64,000 bases of DNA. Origin: CALKJP01 sp046299555 (GTDB lineage: Bacteria; Bacteroidota; Bacteroidia; JACCXN01). Positions 32,623 to 42,885 of this stretch are shown in pieces. Numbering within the stretch: the first letter of the stretch is position 1; each line of letters opens with the position of its first letter. The notes under the pieces were generated by a model. The model was not told the origin of the DNA and searched no databases. It worked only from the letters and a program-made list of their open reading frames with translations. The stretch is taken from positions 1,364,001 to 1,428,000 of the forward strand of contig JBKBHS010000001.1 of assembly GCA_046299555.1 (NCBI GenBank). The letters run 5' to 3'. Position numbers and translations under genes: made by a program.

Positions 32623-33441
32623 ATGGGAAAGATAATTGCAATAGCTAATCAAAAAGGAGGAGTTGGAAAAACCACAACTGCCATAAATTTGGCAGCCAGC
32701 CTTGCTGTTTTAGAACATAAAACTTTGTTAATAGATGCCGATCCGCAAGCAAACTCAACTTCAGGTGTGGGTTTTGATCCAAAAAATATTAAAACAAGTA
32801 TTTACGAATGCATCATACATCAAATAGAACCTAAAGATATTATCTTAAATACGAGTACGCCTAATTTAGATTTGCTACCGGCACATATAGACTTAGTAGC
32901 GGCTGAAATTGAATTGATTGATTTACCCAATCGTGAAAAAATGATGCGAGCAAGCATCTCAAAACTAAAAGACCAATACGATTTTATAATAATTGATTGT
33001 TCACCATCATTAGGCTTAGTAACCGTAAATGCATTAACAGCAGCAGACTCAGTAATTGTTCCTGTTCAATGCGAATATTTTGCCTTAGAAGGATTAGGTA
33101 AATTATTAAACACCATTAAAATTGTACAGTCGCGTTTAAATCCCGATTTAGAAATAGAAGGTATTTTATTAACTATGTACGATGCGCGCTTACGATTATC
33201 CAATCAAGTTGTGGAAGAGGTAAAAACGCATTTTCAACAATTGGTATTCGATACCATCATCCAACGAAATACAAAATTAGGAGAAGCACCAAGTTTTGGA
33301 GAAACAATTATTATGCACGATGCCGCATCTAAAGGCGCCATTAATTATTTGAATTTAGCACGAGAAATACTTCAAAAAAATAATTTAACCAAAATTAAAA
33401 CAAACGAAAAAATAATTGATATTAAAGATGAGCTCGAATAA
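32623..33441 (+). CDS. parA: Chromosome-partition ATPase ParA/Soj
   Basis: The 272-residue protein has the deviant Walker A motif KGGVGKTTT near its N-terminus, IDADPQANST and IIDCSPSLG, all typical of chromosomal ParA (Soj). It binds DNA non-specifically when ATP-bound and moves ParB-parS complexes. The C-terminus overlaps parB by 14 bases. I did not find a parS-like sequence in the neighbourhood by eye. Confidence 0.95.
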   Translation: MGKIIAIANQKGGVGKTTTAINLAASLAVLEHKTLLIDADPQANSTSGVGFDPKNIKTSIYECIIHQIEPKDIILNTSTPNLDLLPAHIDLVAAEIELIDLPNREKMMRASISKLKDQYDFIIIDCSPSLGLVTVNALTAADSVIVPVQCEYFALEGLGKLLNTIKIVQSRLNPDLEIEGILLTMYDARLRLSNQVVEEVKTHFQQLVFDTIIQRNTKLGEAPSFGETIIMHDAASKGAINYLNLAREILQKNNLTKIKTNEKIIDIKDELE

Positions 33442-34345
33442 GAAGAATGCATTAGGAAGAGGATTGAGTGCGTTGCTTGAAAATGCCAGTACTGATATTA
33501 CAACAAAAGCAACTTCATCATCCGAAGCTGCATTAGCAGGTAGTATTTCAAATATTGCAATAGAAAAAATTGAGACCAATCCTTTTCAGCCTCGAACACA
33601 TTTTGAGGAAGAAGCTTTAAATGAGTTAGCCGCATCTATTAAAGAGCATGGAATAATTCAACCCATTACATTAAGAAAAATGGGAAATGATAAATACCAG
33701 CTCATATCAGGCGAAAGAAGATTTAGAGCGGCACAAATAGCCGGATTAAAAGAAATACCTGCTTACATTCGCATAGCTAACGACCAAAGTATGCTTGAAA
33801 TGGCATTGGTTGAAAATATTCAACGCGAAAATTTAGATGCCATTGAGGTTGCCATAAGCTTTAAGCGATTAATGGATGAATGTAATTTAACACAAGAAGA
33901 ATTAAGCCAAAAAGTTGGAAAAAACAGAACTACCGTTACTAACTTTTTGCGTTTGCTAAAACTTCCGGCATTAATTCAAGTGGGTATTAGAACCAAACAA
34001 ATTACAATGGGACATGCCCGTGCTTTAATTAATATTGAAGATGAAAATAAACAATTAGAAATTTTTAAAGCTATTATTGAAAACGATTTATCGGTTCGTC
34101 AAGCTGAGGAACTTGCCAGAGAAAGCAAAAAAGAATCAAGTACTGATAAAAAAAATGTAGAGAAAAAAAGTAAAAGCGAAACTCCTGTTTTATCGTTAGA
34201 ACATCAAAAAATAGTAGATGACTTAAAACATATTTTTAATACAGATATTCAATTAGTAATTAACGAGAACGGCAAAGGAAAACTATCTTTTTCTTTTTCA
34301 TCAAAAGAAGATTTACAGCGTATTTTAGATATACTGGATGCTTAA
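33428..34345 (+). CDS. parB: Chromosome-partition protein ParB
   Basis: From the ATG at 33428 (MSSNKKNALGRGLSALL) the protein has 305 residues. It shows the chromosomal ParB order: N-terminal ParA-interaction box, NPFQPRTHF, the CTP-binding GERRFRA box, a helix-turn-helix (LSQKVGKNRTTVTNFLRLLKL), a charged linker and a C-terminal dimer domain. The frame extends to TTG 33416, four codons earlier; the ATG matches the family start. It overlaps parA and the DUF5683 gene. Confidence 0.95.
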   Translation: MSSNKKNALGRGLSALLENASTDITTKATSSSEAALAGSISNIAIEKIETNPFQPRTHFEEEALNELAASIKEHGIIQPITLRKMGNDKYQLISGERRFRAAQIAGLKEIPAYIRIANDQSMLEMALVENIQRENLDAIEVAISFKRLMDECNLTQEELSQKVGKNRTTVTNFLRLLKLPALIQVGIRTKQITMGHARALINIEDENKQLEIFKAIIENDLSVRQAEELARESKKESSTDKKNVEKKSKSETPVLSLEHQKIVDDLKHIFNTDIQLVINENGKGKLSFSFSSKEDLQRILDILDA

Positions 34346-34958
34346 TAATAAAATTCGTTTAACTTTAAAAAGCAGGCTATTCTTAACATATAGAATAGCT
34401 TTGCTTTTTATTATACATAATGTTAATGCACAAGATACACTTACATCAACTATCAATAAAATTGAATCTGATACAGCATTAACTCAAAAAAACGATACAT
34501 TAAATATAACTCATTCCCCCAAAAAAGCTGCAATTATGTCGGCAGTGCTTCCGGGATTAGGTCAGATATATAATCGAAAATATTGGAAAGTACCTATCAT
34601 TTATGCCGGTTTAGGAACCTTAGGGTATTTTATAACTTTTAATAACGCACAATATAGATTATATAGAAATGCTTATTTAGCCAAAATAGATGACGATCCA
34701 TTAACTGTTGACCAATATCCTTTTGCATCAGCCGATGGTTTACTACAACAATTAAATCAATATAGAAGAACCAGGGATATATTAATTGCCGGAGCCGTTA
34801 TTGTATATGCTTTGAATGTTATAGATGCCAGTGTAGATGCACATTTATTTGAGTTTGATGTAAGTGATGATTTATCAATACGTTTTGAGCCTAATTTTTT
34901 CACAAATTTTACATATGGATATACTCAAAAAAATATAACACTAAAAATTTGTTTTTAG
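34338..34958 (+). CDS. DUF5683 membrane protein
   Basis: The 206-residue protein has a signal-like N-terminus (to NVNAQ) and a DUF5683 domain, SAVLPGLGQIYNRKYWKVPI, followed by a hydrophobic hairpin. It is almost always located between parB and dapB in Bacteroidota, which is the case here, but its function is unknown. It overlaps parB by 8 bases and ends 4 bases before dapB, so expression is coupled. Confidence 0.87.
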   Translation: MLNNKIRLTLKSRLFLTYRIALLFIIHNVNAQDTLTSTINKIESDTALTQKNDTLNITHSPKKAAIMSAVLPGLGQIYNRKYWKVPIIYAGLGTLGYFITFNNAQYRLYRNAYLAKIDDDPLTVDQYPFASADGLLQQLNQYRRTRDILIAGAVIVYALNVIDASVDAHLFEFDVSDDLSIRFEPNFFTNFTYGYTQKNITLKICF

Positions 34959-34962
34959 AATA

Positions 34963-35679
34963 ATGAAAATAGCATTAATAGGTTACGGAAAAATGGGAAA
35001 AGAGATTGAGCAAATTGCTTTATCTCGCGGCCATGAAGTTGTATTAAAAATTAGTTTAGATAATATAGAAGATTGTAATTCAGAAAATTTAAAGAAAGCA
35101 GATGTAGCTATAGAGTTTACTGCTCCGCATGCAGCATTGCAAAATATGTATAGGTGTTTTGAAGCTGCTGTACCGGTTGTAGTTGGAACAACAGGATGGT
35201 ATAAACATTTAGAGGAGGTAAAAAAAGAGTGTAAGAAATACAATGCTACATTATTGTATGCATCCAATTTTAGTATTGGAGTAAATTTATTTTTTGCATT
35301 AAATAAAAAATTAGCTCAGCTAATGGCTCCTTATAGACAATATGATGTTACAATAGAAGAAATTCATCATACTCAAAAATTAGATGCACCAAGCGGTACA
35401 GCCATAACTTTAGCTAATGATATTATAGCATTTCATCCAACCAAAAAACAATGGAGTTTAGAAAAAAACGATAAAGAAAATTTATACATAAAAGCAAAAC
35501 GTATCGATCCGTGTCCGGGAACACATAGCATTAAGTATTCATCAGATATTGACGATATAGAAATAATTCATACCGCACACAATAGAAAAGGATTTGCAAC
35601 AGGAGCCGTATTAGCCGCAGAATGGCTGGTGGGTAAAAACGGAATTTTTACCATGAACGATGTTTTAAATATTGCATAA
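34963..35679 (+). CDS. dapB: 4-hydroxy-tetrahydrodipicolinate reductase DapB
   Basis: The 238-residue protein has an N-terminal Rossmann motif IGYGKMGKEIE, the hydride-site region VVVGTTGWY and the substrate-site EIHHTQKLDAPSGTA. It makes tetrahydrodipicolinate with NAD(P)H in the lysine/diaminopimelate pathway. The gene belongs to the plus-strand run with parAB. In many Bacteroidota the signal peptidase gene lepB follows dapB; here rmuC follows at 3 bases. Confidence 0.95.
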   Translation: MKIALIGYGKMGKEIEQIALSRGHEVVLKISLDNIEDCNSENLKKADVAIEFTAPHAALQNMYRCFEAAVPVVVGTTGWYKHLEEVKKECKKYNATLLYASNFSIGVNLFFALNKKLAQLMAPYRQYDVTIEEIHHTQKLDAPSGTAITLANDIIAFHPTKKQWSLEKNDKENLYIKAKRIDPCPGTHSIKYSSDIDDIEIIHTAHNRKGFATGAVLAAEWLVGKNGIFTMNDVLNIA

Positions 35680-35682
35680 AGT

Positions 35683-37104
35683 ATGGAAATTATTTATTTA
35701 ATAATCGGAATTTTATTAGGAGCAACAGCAACTTGGTTTTATGCTAAATCGCAAAAAACTGTTAGTGCTGAAGAAAAACGTCTAAATGAAAAATTAATTG
35801 AAGAAGAAAAACAAAAACTAGTTTTACAAACTCAAATAGAAAATTTACAAAAGGAAATTGACCGTTTAGCAAAAGAATTACAAGATGAAAGAGAATATCA
35901 TCAGTCAGTATTATCTACAGAGCGTGCTAAGTATGAGCAAGAAATAAATACATTGAGAAATGATTATATAGAATCTACAAAAAAACTGGAAAGCGCAAGA
36001 ACTCATTTCCAAAATCAGGAACAAAAAATAAAAGAACAAAAGGAACAAATAGAAGAACTGCATAAAAAATTAACAACAGAGTTTGAAAACATAGCAAACA
36101 AAATATTGGATGAAAAATCACAAAAGTTTACCGAACAGAATAAAAATAACCTTGATATAATTTTAAATCCATTAAAAGATAAAATAAAACAATTTGAAGA
36201 AAAAGTAGAAAAAGCATACAACGATGAAACCAAAGAAAGAATTTCATTAAAAACAGAAATTAAAAATTTAATTGAACTCAATAACAAAATAAATGAAGAA
36301 GCAAAAAAACTTGCAGTTGCATTAAAGGGCGATACCAAAAAGCAAGGGAATTGGGGAGAAATAATTTTAGAAAAAGTGTTAGAGCGTTCAGGACTTATTA
36401 AAGGCCAAGAATATAAAACTCAGTACAGCACTACTAATTATGAAGGAAACAGAGTGCAACCTGATGTAGTGGTATTTTTACCGGATAATAAACATATAGT
36501 AATAGATTCAAAAGTGTCATTAACGGCTTATGAAGCTTTTGTTAATGCAGAATTAGAAGCCGATAAAAATAAATTTATAAAAGCCCATGTCGATTCAATA
36601 AAAAATCATGTAAATCAATTAAGCGAAAAAAATTATCAAACCTCCTCCGATTTTAATACACCTGATTTTGTTTTAATGTTTATGCCTATTGAATCTGCTT
36701 TTAGTGCAGCAATTCAATATGATACTGATTTATTTGCTTATGCTTGGGATAAAAAAATTGTACTCGTTAGTCCAACAACTTTGTTGGCAACATTAAGAAC
36801 CATTGCTTCCATTTGGAAACATGAGCGACAAACAAAAAATGCACTTGAAATTGCCAAACAAAGCGGTGCTTTGTTTGATAAATTTGTTGGATTTTTAGAA
36901 GATTTAGAAAAAATTGGAAAAAACATAGATGCATCAAAAAATGCGTATGATGCAGCATTAAATAAATTAAAAACAGGTAGTGGAAATATTATAAGTCGAA
37001 CATTAAAAATACAACAATTAGGAGCTAAAACTCAAAAGCAAATACCCGATAAATTTATTTCGGATGATGATATAAATTTTTTATCCGATAGTGAAAATGC
37101 TTAG
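35683..37104 (+). CDS. rmuC: DNA recombination protein RmuC
   Basis: The 473-residue protein has one N-terminal membrane helix, a long coiled coil (about residues 25-210, rich in Glu, Lys and Gln), and a C-terminal nuclease-like domain with KQGNWGEIILEKVLERSGL and PDVVVFLP...VIDSKV, the PD-(D/E)xK-like core. RmuC limits rearrangements of inverted repeats. It is 3 bases after dapB and overlaps the next gene by 14 bases. Confidence 0.92.
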   Translation: MEIIYLIIGILLGATATWFYAKSQKTVSAEEKRLNEKLIEEEKQKLVLQTQIENLQKEIDRLAKELQDEREYHQSVLSTERAKYEQEINTLRNDYIESTKKLESARTHFQNQEQKIKEQKEQIEELHKKLTTEFENIANKILDEKSQKFTEQNKNNLDIILNPLKDKIKQFEEKVEKAYNDETKERISLKTEIKNLIELNNKINEEAKKLAVALKGDTKKQGNWGEIILEKVLERSGLIKGQEYKTQYSTTNYEGNRVQPDVVVFLPDNKHIVIDSKVSLTAYEAFVNAELEADKNKFIKAHVDSIKNHVNQLSEKNYQTSSDFNTPDFVLMFMPIESAFSAAIQYDTDLFAYAWDKKIVLVSPTTLLATLRTIASIWKHERQTKNALEIAKQSGALFDKFVGFLEDLEKIGKNIDASKNAYDAALNKLKTGSGNIISRTLKIQQLGAKTQKQIPDKFISDDDINFLSDSENA

Positions 37105-38368
37105 ACTTAATTTGCATATACTTATAATTGTATTAGCTTGTTTTTTTATTGCATGTTCCGGAAATAAAAATTTTCAAAGACAAAATTATTCATACCTCTA
37201 TAAGCCTGTTAAAGAGTTAAATCCGGAGTATAGTGTATTTCATTTATCTGCAAATACTTCAAGACTTTATTTTAGGATACCGGTAAATGACATTGAATTT
37301 AAAAAAAATTCTGTTGATGAGGAAGCTATTGCAAGAATAAGATTAAATGCAAAGTTATATTCAACCTTCGATAATCAAACTGTAATTGATACTGTTTCGG
37401 GTGTATTTACAAAATCGTTAAATGATGTTGCAACAATAAATACTAGAAATTATATTTTAGATTCTATTGATATTCGTGTGCAGATGGGAGCTAATTATAT
37501 GTTTCAAATAATGTTTACCGATTTAAATCAAAGTAAGTTTTTTAATTATTCAATTAACATTGAAAAAACAAGTATAAATAATCGTCAACAATTTAGAATT
37601 ACGGACGAGAATAATTTTATTCATTTTGGTTATATTGTAAATAAATATGATTTGATAAATATAGAGCATTTTAAAAATCCTTTACAGCTATTTGTAAGAT
37701 ATTATAAACGTGATTTTCCGCTTGCTGCACCTGCTTTTGTTACTACAAATTATCAGCCATTTAACTATACTGCCGATAGTACTTTTTTAATTCTTAATAC
37801 GAATAACATTTTTCAATTTATTCCATCAAAAGAAGGTTTTTACCATATTCAAGTTGATAGTTTGCATGATAAAGAAGGCTTAACATTTTTTGTGTTTGGG
37901 AATAATTTTCCTCATGTAAGTTCGCCCGAAAATTTATTAGAGCCTCTTCGATACATTACCAGTAAAGAGGAATACGAAAACATTAAAATGGCTGAAAATA
38001 TTAAAATGCATGTTGAAAAATTTTGGTTAAATGCAGCTGGAAGCACAGATAGAGCCCGTGAATTAATTAAAAAATATTATGGAAGAGTTTATCAAGCAAA
38101 TCTTTTATTTTCTTCATATAAAGAAGGATGGAAAACAGACAGAGGCTTAATTTATATAATTTTTGGCATACCAAATGTTGTACATCGTACTTCCTCGTCA
38201 GAAATTTGGATTTATGGCGAAGAAAATAACATGATGTCATTAAGTTTTACTTTTTACAAGGTTATAAATCCATTTACAGATAATGATTATATATTAGATC
38301 GTTCCGTAATTTATAAAAACAATTGGTATAGAGGAGTTGAAAGCTGGCGTCAAGGAAGAATATATTAG
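37091..38368 (+). CDS. GWxTD domain lipoprotein
   Basis: The 425-residue protein has a lipoprotein signal (lipobox FIAC) and ends with a GWxTD domain; the motif GWKTDRG is near residue 350, followed by IYIIFGIPNVV. The domain is typical of Bacteroidota and of unknown function. The true start may be ATG 37097, two codons in. It overlaps rmuC by 14 bases and ends 5 bases before rlmB. Confidence 0.87.
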   Translation: MKMLRLNLHILIIVLACFFIACSGNKNFQRQNYSYLYKPVKELNPEYSVFHLSANTSRLYFRIPVNDIEFKKNSVDEEAIARIRLNAKLYSTFDNQTVIDTVSGVFTKSLNDVATINTRNYILDSIDIRVQMGANYMFQIMFTDLNQSKFFNYSINIEKTSINNRQQFRITDENNFIHFGYIVNKYDLINIEHFKNPLQLFVRYYKRDFPLAAPAFVTTNYQPFNYTADSTFLILNTNNIFQFIPSKEGFYHIQVDSLHDKEGLTFFVFGNNFPHVSSPENLLEPLRYITSKEEYENIKMAENIKMHVEKFWLNAAGSTDRARELIKKYYGRVYQANLLFSSYKEGWKTDRGLIYIIFGIPNVVHRTSSSEIWIYGEENNMMSLSFTFYKVINPFTDNDYILDRSVIYKNNWYRGVESWRQGRIY

Positions 38369-38373
38369 CATAT

Positions 38374-39138
38374 ATGAAAAAAGAAAAAAATAGGAGTGAA
38401 GAAAAAAATGATTTTATTGTCGGCTTTAGACCGATAATTGAAGCAATTAAATCAGGTAAAGATTTGGATAAAGTTTTTATTCAAAATGGTCTGCAAAGCC
38501 CTTTATTTAAAGAGTTAATGGGCTTATTAAAAGAAAAGGAAATTCCTTATCAATTTGTCCCTGTTGAAAAGTTAAATCGTATCAATCGTATCAATCATCA
38601 AGGAGTAGCTGCAAGTATATCGCAAGCAAGTTTTTATAAAATAGAAGAGTTACTGCCCGAATTATTTGAAAAAGGTAAAAATCCTTTATTGTTAATTTTA
38701 GACAGAATAACAGATGTGCGAAATTTTGGTGCAATAGCCCGTTCGGCAGAATGCGCAGGTGTAGATGCAATTATTATTCCCCACAAAGGAGGAGCAAGCA
38801 TAAATTCCGATGCTTTAAAAACTTCAGCAGGTGCATTACATAAAATAAAAGTTTGCAGAGAACATAATTTAAAAAATACTATTGATTATTTAAAAGAAAG
38901 CGGTATTCAAGTAATTGCTTGTACCGAAAAAGCAAACGATTTTTATTATCAAGTTGATTATACTATTCCAACAGCCATCATTATGGGCTCAGAAGAAAAC
39001 GGAATTTCAGAAGAATATTTAAAACGTAGTGATAAAAAAGTTAAGATACCAATGCTTGGAACCATAGAATCGCTTAATGTTTCTGTTGCTACCGGTATAA
39101 TACTTTTCGAAACAGTAAAGCAGCGTATAAAAAATTAA
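38374..39138 (+). CDS. rlmB: 23S rRNA 2'-O-methyltransferase, RlmB type
   Basis: The 254-residue SPOUT methyltransferase carries an N-terminal substrate-binding domain (FIVGFRPIIEAI) and the knot motifs LDRITDVRNFGAIARSAE, IIMGSEENGIS and IPMLGTIESLNVSVATGI. This order fits RlmB (Gm2251 of 23S rRNA) or the closely related TrmH family. Its TAA abuts the ATG of the next gene without a gap. Confidence 0.9.
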   Translation: MKKEKNRSEEKNDFIVGFRPIIEAIKSGKDLDKVFIQNGLQSPLFKELMGLLKEKEIPYQFVPVEKLNRINRINHQGVAASISQASFYKIEELLPELFEKGKNPLLLILDRITDVRNFGAIARSAECAGVDAIIIPHKGGASINSDALKTSAGALHKIKVCREHNLKNTIDYLKESGIQVIACTEKANDFYYQVDYTIPTAIIMGSEENGISEEYLKRSDKKVKIPMLGTIESLNVSVATGIILFETVKQRIKN

Positions 39139-41046
39139 ATGAAAGATAAATCCTATATTAATTGGTATTTAATTTTTTTAATCGTTTGTGGTGCAATAAT
39201 TAGATTTTATAATCTTGCTAATCTTTCATTATCCAATGATGAGCTTAGTGCTTTAAGCAGATTACAATTTAATTCATGGAGTGATATTTTTTATTATGGT
39301 GTAGGTATTGACTATCATCCTGCAGGAATTCAGTTTTTATTATATATTATTACTTCTCTGTTTGGTTTTTCAGAATTAGCAATAAGAATACCTTTTGCAT
39401 TAATGGGTATTTTTTCAATAATATTAATTTATCAAATAGGTAAAATTTGGTTTAATAAACAAGTAGGTTTAATAGCTGCTGCATTTCTTACTTTTTTAGA
39501 ATTCCCAATTTTATATAGTCAAATTATTAGGCCATACAGTAGCGGACTTTTCTTTTCACTTGGTATGATTTTTTGCTTATCTAAGCTTATTAATTCTGAT
39601 TCTAAAAATAAAATATTATACATGCTTGGTTATAGTTTATTTACAGCAGCATGTATGTATAATCATTATTTCAGTTTTTTATTTGCCGCTATAGTTGGAT
39701 TTACAGCCTTGATAATTGGCAAAGAAAAAAGAACTTATATCTTTTTTGGAGGGATTTTTTCTATTCTACTTTTTGTACCACATATTCAAATGACAATATA
39801 TCAATTGTCGAAGGGGGGACTATCTGATTGGCTTGAAATTCCGAAATTCTCTGTACTATACAAGCATTTATTCTTTATTTTTAATGAATCATGGATTATT
39901 ATTTCATTGGTAATAGTATCTTTTACCATTAATTTATATTTAAATAAAGAAATTTTATTTCAAAATAATAGATTTCGAATCATTAGTTTTTTCTGGTTTA
40001 TTATTCCTGTATTAATTGCATTCTTTTATTCAAAATATATCAACCCTGTTTTTCAACATTCAATTTTAATTTTTTCGTTTCCGTTTCTAATTCTTTTTAT
40101 TTCATCATTTATAACTTTTACTAATTCAAAATTGTTTACTGTTCAATTTTTTGCAATATCGTTTATTCTAGTATCATCTACATTGTTTGAAAAACGCTAT
40201 TATAAATCGACACATTTTGCTCAGTTTAAAGAAGTGACCAATACACTTTGTATGTTACAAAATAAGTTAGGAAAAGATAATATAACATTTACTGCTAATC
40301 TGCATAATCCATATTACATTCAGTATTATTTAAAAAAGAATAACTGTAAAATAAAATTTAAGTCGTACGAGTTTTTAAATAGTGGAAGTGATATTTTAAA
40401 AATGCAAGATATAATTAAAGATGTTAAAACTCCCTATTTTATTCATGTTTGGATAAATCATTTTGATCCTTATGAAATTCATGAAGTATTAAAAAAAGAA
40501 TATAATAAAGTAAAAGTATTTCCATTTTATAATGCTGAAATACGTTTGTATTATAAAACAAATGAAAATATAAAAAGTAAAAAATTATTTAATTCTATAA
40601 ATAATTTTGATAATCAATCAAGATTTTGGAGTGGTAATGAAAATACGATTAAGAATGATTTAAATGATACTTTAAATAAAGTATGTATTCTTGATAGCAT
40701 TAATCTATACAGCCCAAATTTTAATGCAAAAGTGAAAGATGTTTTTGTGGAAAATAAAAAGCACGTTATAATTAAAGCCAATTATTATTTAAGTGAAAAT
40801 GCCAGGGTTAATTTGGTAATAGATTTTTTAAGAAATGGAGAGAGCTATGAGTGGTATGGTCCTTCCATACATGAGTATATGAATGAAAGAAATCAATGGA
40901 AAGAAATAGTTATAGTAAAGAAATTACCTAAAAATGCCGGTCCTGAAGATGATATCAAAATATACTTCTGGAATACAGGAGATGCGCCAGTAATGATAGA
41001 TAATGTTTCTGTTAATATATTTGAAAATACAAATTACAGCTGGTAA
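39139..41046 (+). CDS. GT39-type glycosyltransferase with C-terminal beta domain
   Basis: The 635-residue protein has about nine to ten membrane helices in residues 1-345. The first loop carries NDELSAL with the catalytic-type Asp-Glu pair, followed by YHPAGIQF. After the membrane part there is a soluble region of about 280 residues, ending in a beta-rich carbohydrate-binding-like domain (WKEIVIVKKLP ... NAGPEDDIKIYFWNTG). It likely uses a polyprenyl-phosphate sugar on the periplasmic side. It is the last gene of the parA-to-GT39 run. Confidence 0.78.
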   Translation: MKDKSYINWYLIFLIVCGAIIRFYNLANLSLSNDELSALSRLQFNSWSDIFYYGVGIDYHPAGIQFLLYIITSLFGFSELAIRIPFALMGIFSIILIYQIGKIWFNKQVGLIAAAFLTFLEFPILYSQIIRPYSSGLFFSLGMIFCLSKLINSDSKNKILYMLGYSLFTAACMYNHYFSFLFAAIVGFTALIIGKEKRTYIFFGGIFSILLFVPHIQMTIYQLSKGGLSDWLEIPKFSVLYKHLFFIFNESWIIISLVIVSFTINLYLNKEILFQNNRFRIISFFWFIIPVLIAFFYSKYINPVFQHSILIFSFPFLILFISSFITFTNSKLFTVQFFAISFILVSSTLFEKRYYKSTHFAQFKEVTNTLCMLQNKLGKDNITFTANLHNPYYIQYYLKKNNCKIKFKSYEFLNSGSDILKMQDIIKDVKTPYFIHVWINHFDPYEIHEVLKKEYNKVKVFPFYNAEIRLYYKTNENIKSKKLFNSINNFDNQSRFWSGNENTIKNDLNDTLNKVCILDSINLYSPNFNAKVKDVFVENKKHVIIKANYYLSENARVNLVIDFLRNGESYEWYGPSIHEYMNERNQWKEIVIVKKLPKNAGPEDDIKIYFWNTGDAPVMIDNVSVNIFENTNYSW

Positions 41047-41050
41047 ACCT

Positions 41051-42718
41051 TTAGTTTTTCTTAACTCGTTTAAGAGTTAGAAGATTCATAGGATTAATTT
41101 CTAAACCTTCGATATTTTTGGGATGAAACTTTATGGCTTCATCGTAATATAAGTTTACTACAGGAGCTTCTTCAACGATTATTCTATCCATTTCCTGATA
41201 CAATTCAATACGTTTATCAAAATCTAAAGTTTGCTTGGCTGTTTCGTACAGCTTATCATATAAGCGATTATTAAAGTGTGTATAGTTAGGGCCAATTGGC
41301 GCAAAGTTTTTACTGTAAAATAATGCCAGATAATTTTCTGCATCCGGATAATCAGCTACCCACGATTTTCTAAAAAATTGTAATTTGCCTCTTGCTGCAC
41401 TTTCTGAATGAATAGCAGCCGGCAAAACTTCTATTTTAATTTTTATTCCAATATCATAAAGTTGTTTTTGAATATACTCGCATAAATCTAAATAGGCAGA
41501 AGTAGTACTTAATGTAATTTCAGGTAAACCCTTGCCTTCAGGAAATCCTGCTTGAAAAAGTAAATCGCGAGCTTTATCTGGATCGTATCTGTAGCCTTTT
41601 ACTTTTGCAGGATCGTAACCCGGCATACCCATAGGAATAAAACCGGCATGAGCGGCTTGCCCAATATTATTTCTAAGATAACGTACCATTTCATCACGAT
41701 TAATTCCATAATTTATAGCCTGGCGTAATTGCTTCAACTTTATAGGAGAGTTTTTTACTTTTTCGTTTCTTTCATCTAAGTAAAAGGCTATATAATCAGT
41801 TTTTAAGAATGGAACTTTTCTTAATTCCAGCTTATCTTTATAGGTGTCTTTTAATTCTCCTTGTTGGGTTAATAGCTCATCTTTATAGCTTCCATCTAAG
41901 CCAGAGAGCAAATCAAATTCACCACGAATAAAAGAAAGGAATTCTGAATGCCTGTCTTTAATAAACGAAATTGAAACGGCATCTAAATAAGGAAGAGCAT
42001 TACCATTCTCATCTTTTTCAAAGTAATTTTCATTTTTTACGAATACGAGTTTAACACCTTCTTTCCACGTTTTAAATTTAAAAGGTCCTGTACCAACAGG
42101 ATTTGAACGGAAATCTTCGCCATATTTTTCTACCACTTCATGGGGTACTACACTACAATATTGCATAGTTAATATACCTAAAAAAGGAGGGAAGGGATTT
42201 TTAAGTATTATTTTTAAAGTACTATCATCAACGGCTATAAAACCACTGTAATCGCTTTTTTCAGAAAAATCTACATCATTAAAAATCCATGCTCCGGGTG
42301 ATGCTAATTTCGGGTCAATAATTCTGTAAAAGCTATTAACAAAATCTTGCGCTACTACTTTTCTTCCTTTTCCATCAGGAAAAACAGGATGATCATGAAA
42401 ATATACATCGTTTCTTAAATGAAAGGTGTATTCTTTACCATCTTCAGAAATTTCCCAAGATTTTGCAATACAAGGAATAACTTCTAAACGATCGTTCATT
42501 TGTACCAAACCATTGAATAACTGATTAACGGCCATTATATTTTCAAAACTTCGTGCAAAAGCAGGATCTAACGAAGTAATTCCGGTTGCTTCATTTATTC
42601 TAAATATTTTTTTGTTTTCGAGGGGCTTATTTTCAGTAGTTTCATTTTTATGTGAACAACTCAAAATAATTAAAGAAACAAAGGAGATGGTGAATATTTG
42701 GGAATATACATTTTTCAT
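41051..42718 (-). CDS. Peptide ABC-transporter binding lipoprotein (SBP family 5)
   Basis: The 555-residue protein starts with a lipoprotein signal (lipobox LILSC). It shows family-5 solute-binding motifs: GITSLDPAFARS, LVQMNDRLEVIPCIAKSW, AQDFVNSFYRIIDPK, VGTGPFKFKTWKEG and GINRDEMV. Family members deliver oligopeptides to an ABC permease. The permease and ATPase genes are not adjacent, so this is an orphan binding protein. It converges on the GT39 gene with a 4-base gap. Confidence 0.9.
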   Translation of the reverse strand: MKNVYSQIFTISFVSLIILSCSHKNETTENKPLENKKIFRINEATGITSLDPAFARSFENIMAVNQLFNGLVQMNDRLEVIPCIAKSWEISEDGKEYTFHLRNDVYFHDHPVFPDGKGRKVVAQDFVNSFYRIIDPKLASPGAWIFNDVDFSEKSDYSGFIAVDDSTLKIILKNPFPPFLGILTMQYCSVVPHEVVEKYGEDFRSNPVGTGPFKFKTWKEGVKLVFVKNENYFEKDENGNALPYLDAVSISFIKDRHSEFLSFIRGEFDLLSGLDGSYKDELLTQQGELKDTYKDKLELRKVPFLKTDYIAFYLDERNEKVKNSPIKLKQLRQAINYGINRDEMVRYLRNNIGQAAHAGFIPMGMPGYDPAKVKGYRYDPDKARDLLFQAGFPEGKGLPEITLSTTSAYLDLCEYIQKQLYDIGIKIKIEVLPAAIHSESAARGKLQFFRKSWVADYPDAENYLALFYSKNFAPIGPNYTHFNNRLYDKLYETAKQTLDFDKRIELYQEMDRIIVEEAPVVNLYYDEAIKFHPKNIEGLEINPMNLLTLKRVKKN

Positions 42719-42856
42719 ATTACAGTTATTTTTTCTTAAGTGAAAATACGGAAGTCATTAATAAGCTTTCACATTTATGCAGCTTTATTATCAACACTTT
42801 TTTTAACATCTGATATTTTTATGATGAACGGTGATTTTTTTTTCACCACAAACAAT

Positions 42857-42864
42857 TATTTTTG
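42857..42864 (+). promoter_or_regulatory. -7 element of the 42886 gene
   Basis: TATTTTTG fits TAnnTTTG and lies 21 bases before the ATG at 42886. It covers the TTG at 42862, which therefore cannot be the start codon. An inverted repeat (GGTGA 42830-42834, TCACC 42843-42847) lies just upstream in place of the -33 element. Confidence 0.5.
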
Positions 42865-42885
42865 ATAAATAAAAATATAATAACT

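Noticed and set aside
32559..34962. parS site near parAB
   Set aside because: No 16-base parS-like palindrome was found by eye around or inside the genes; a computer scan would be needed to be sure.
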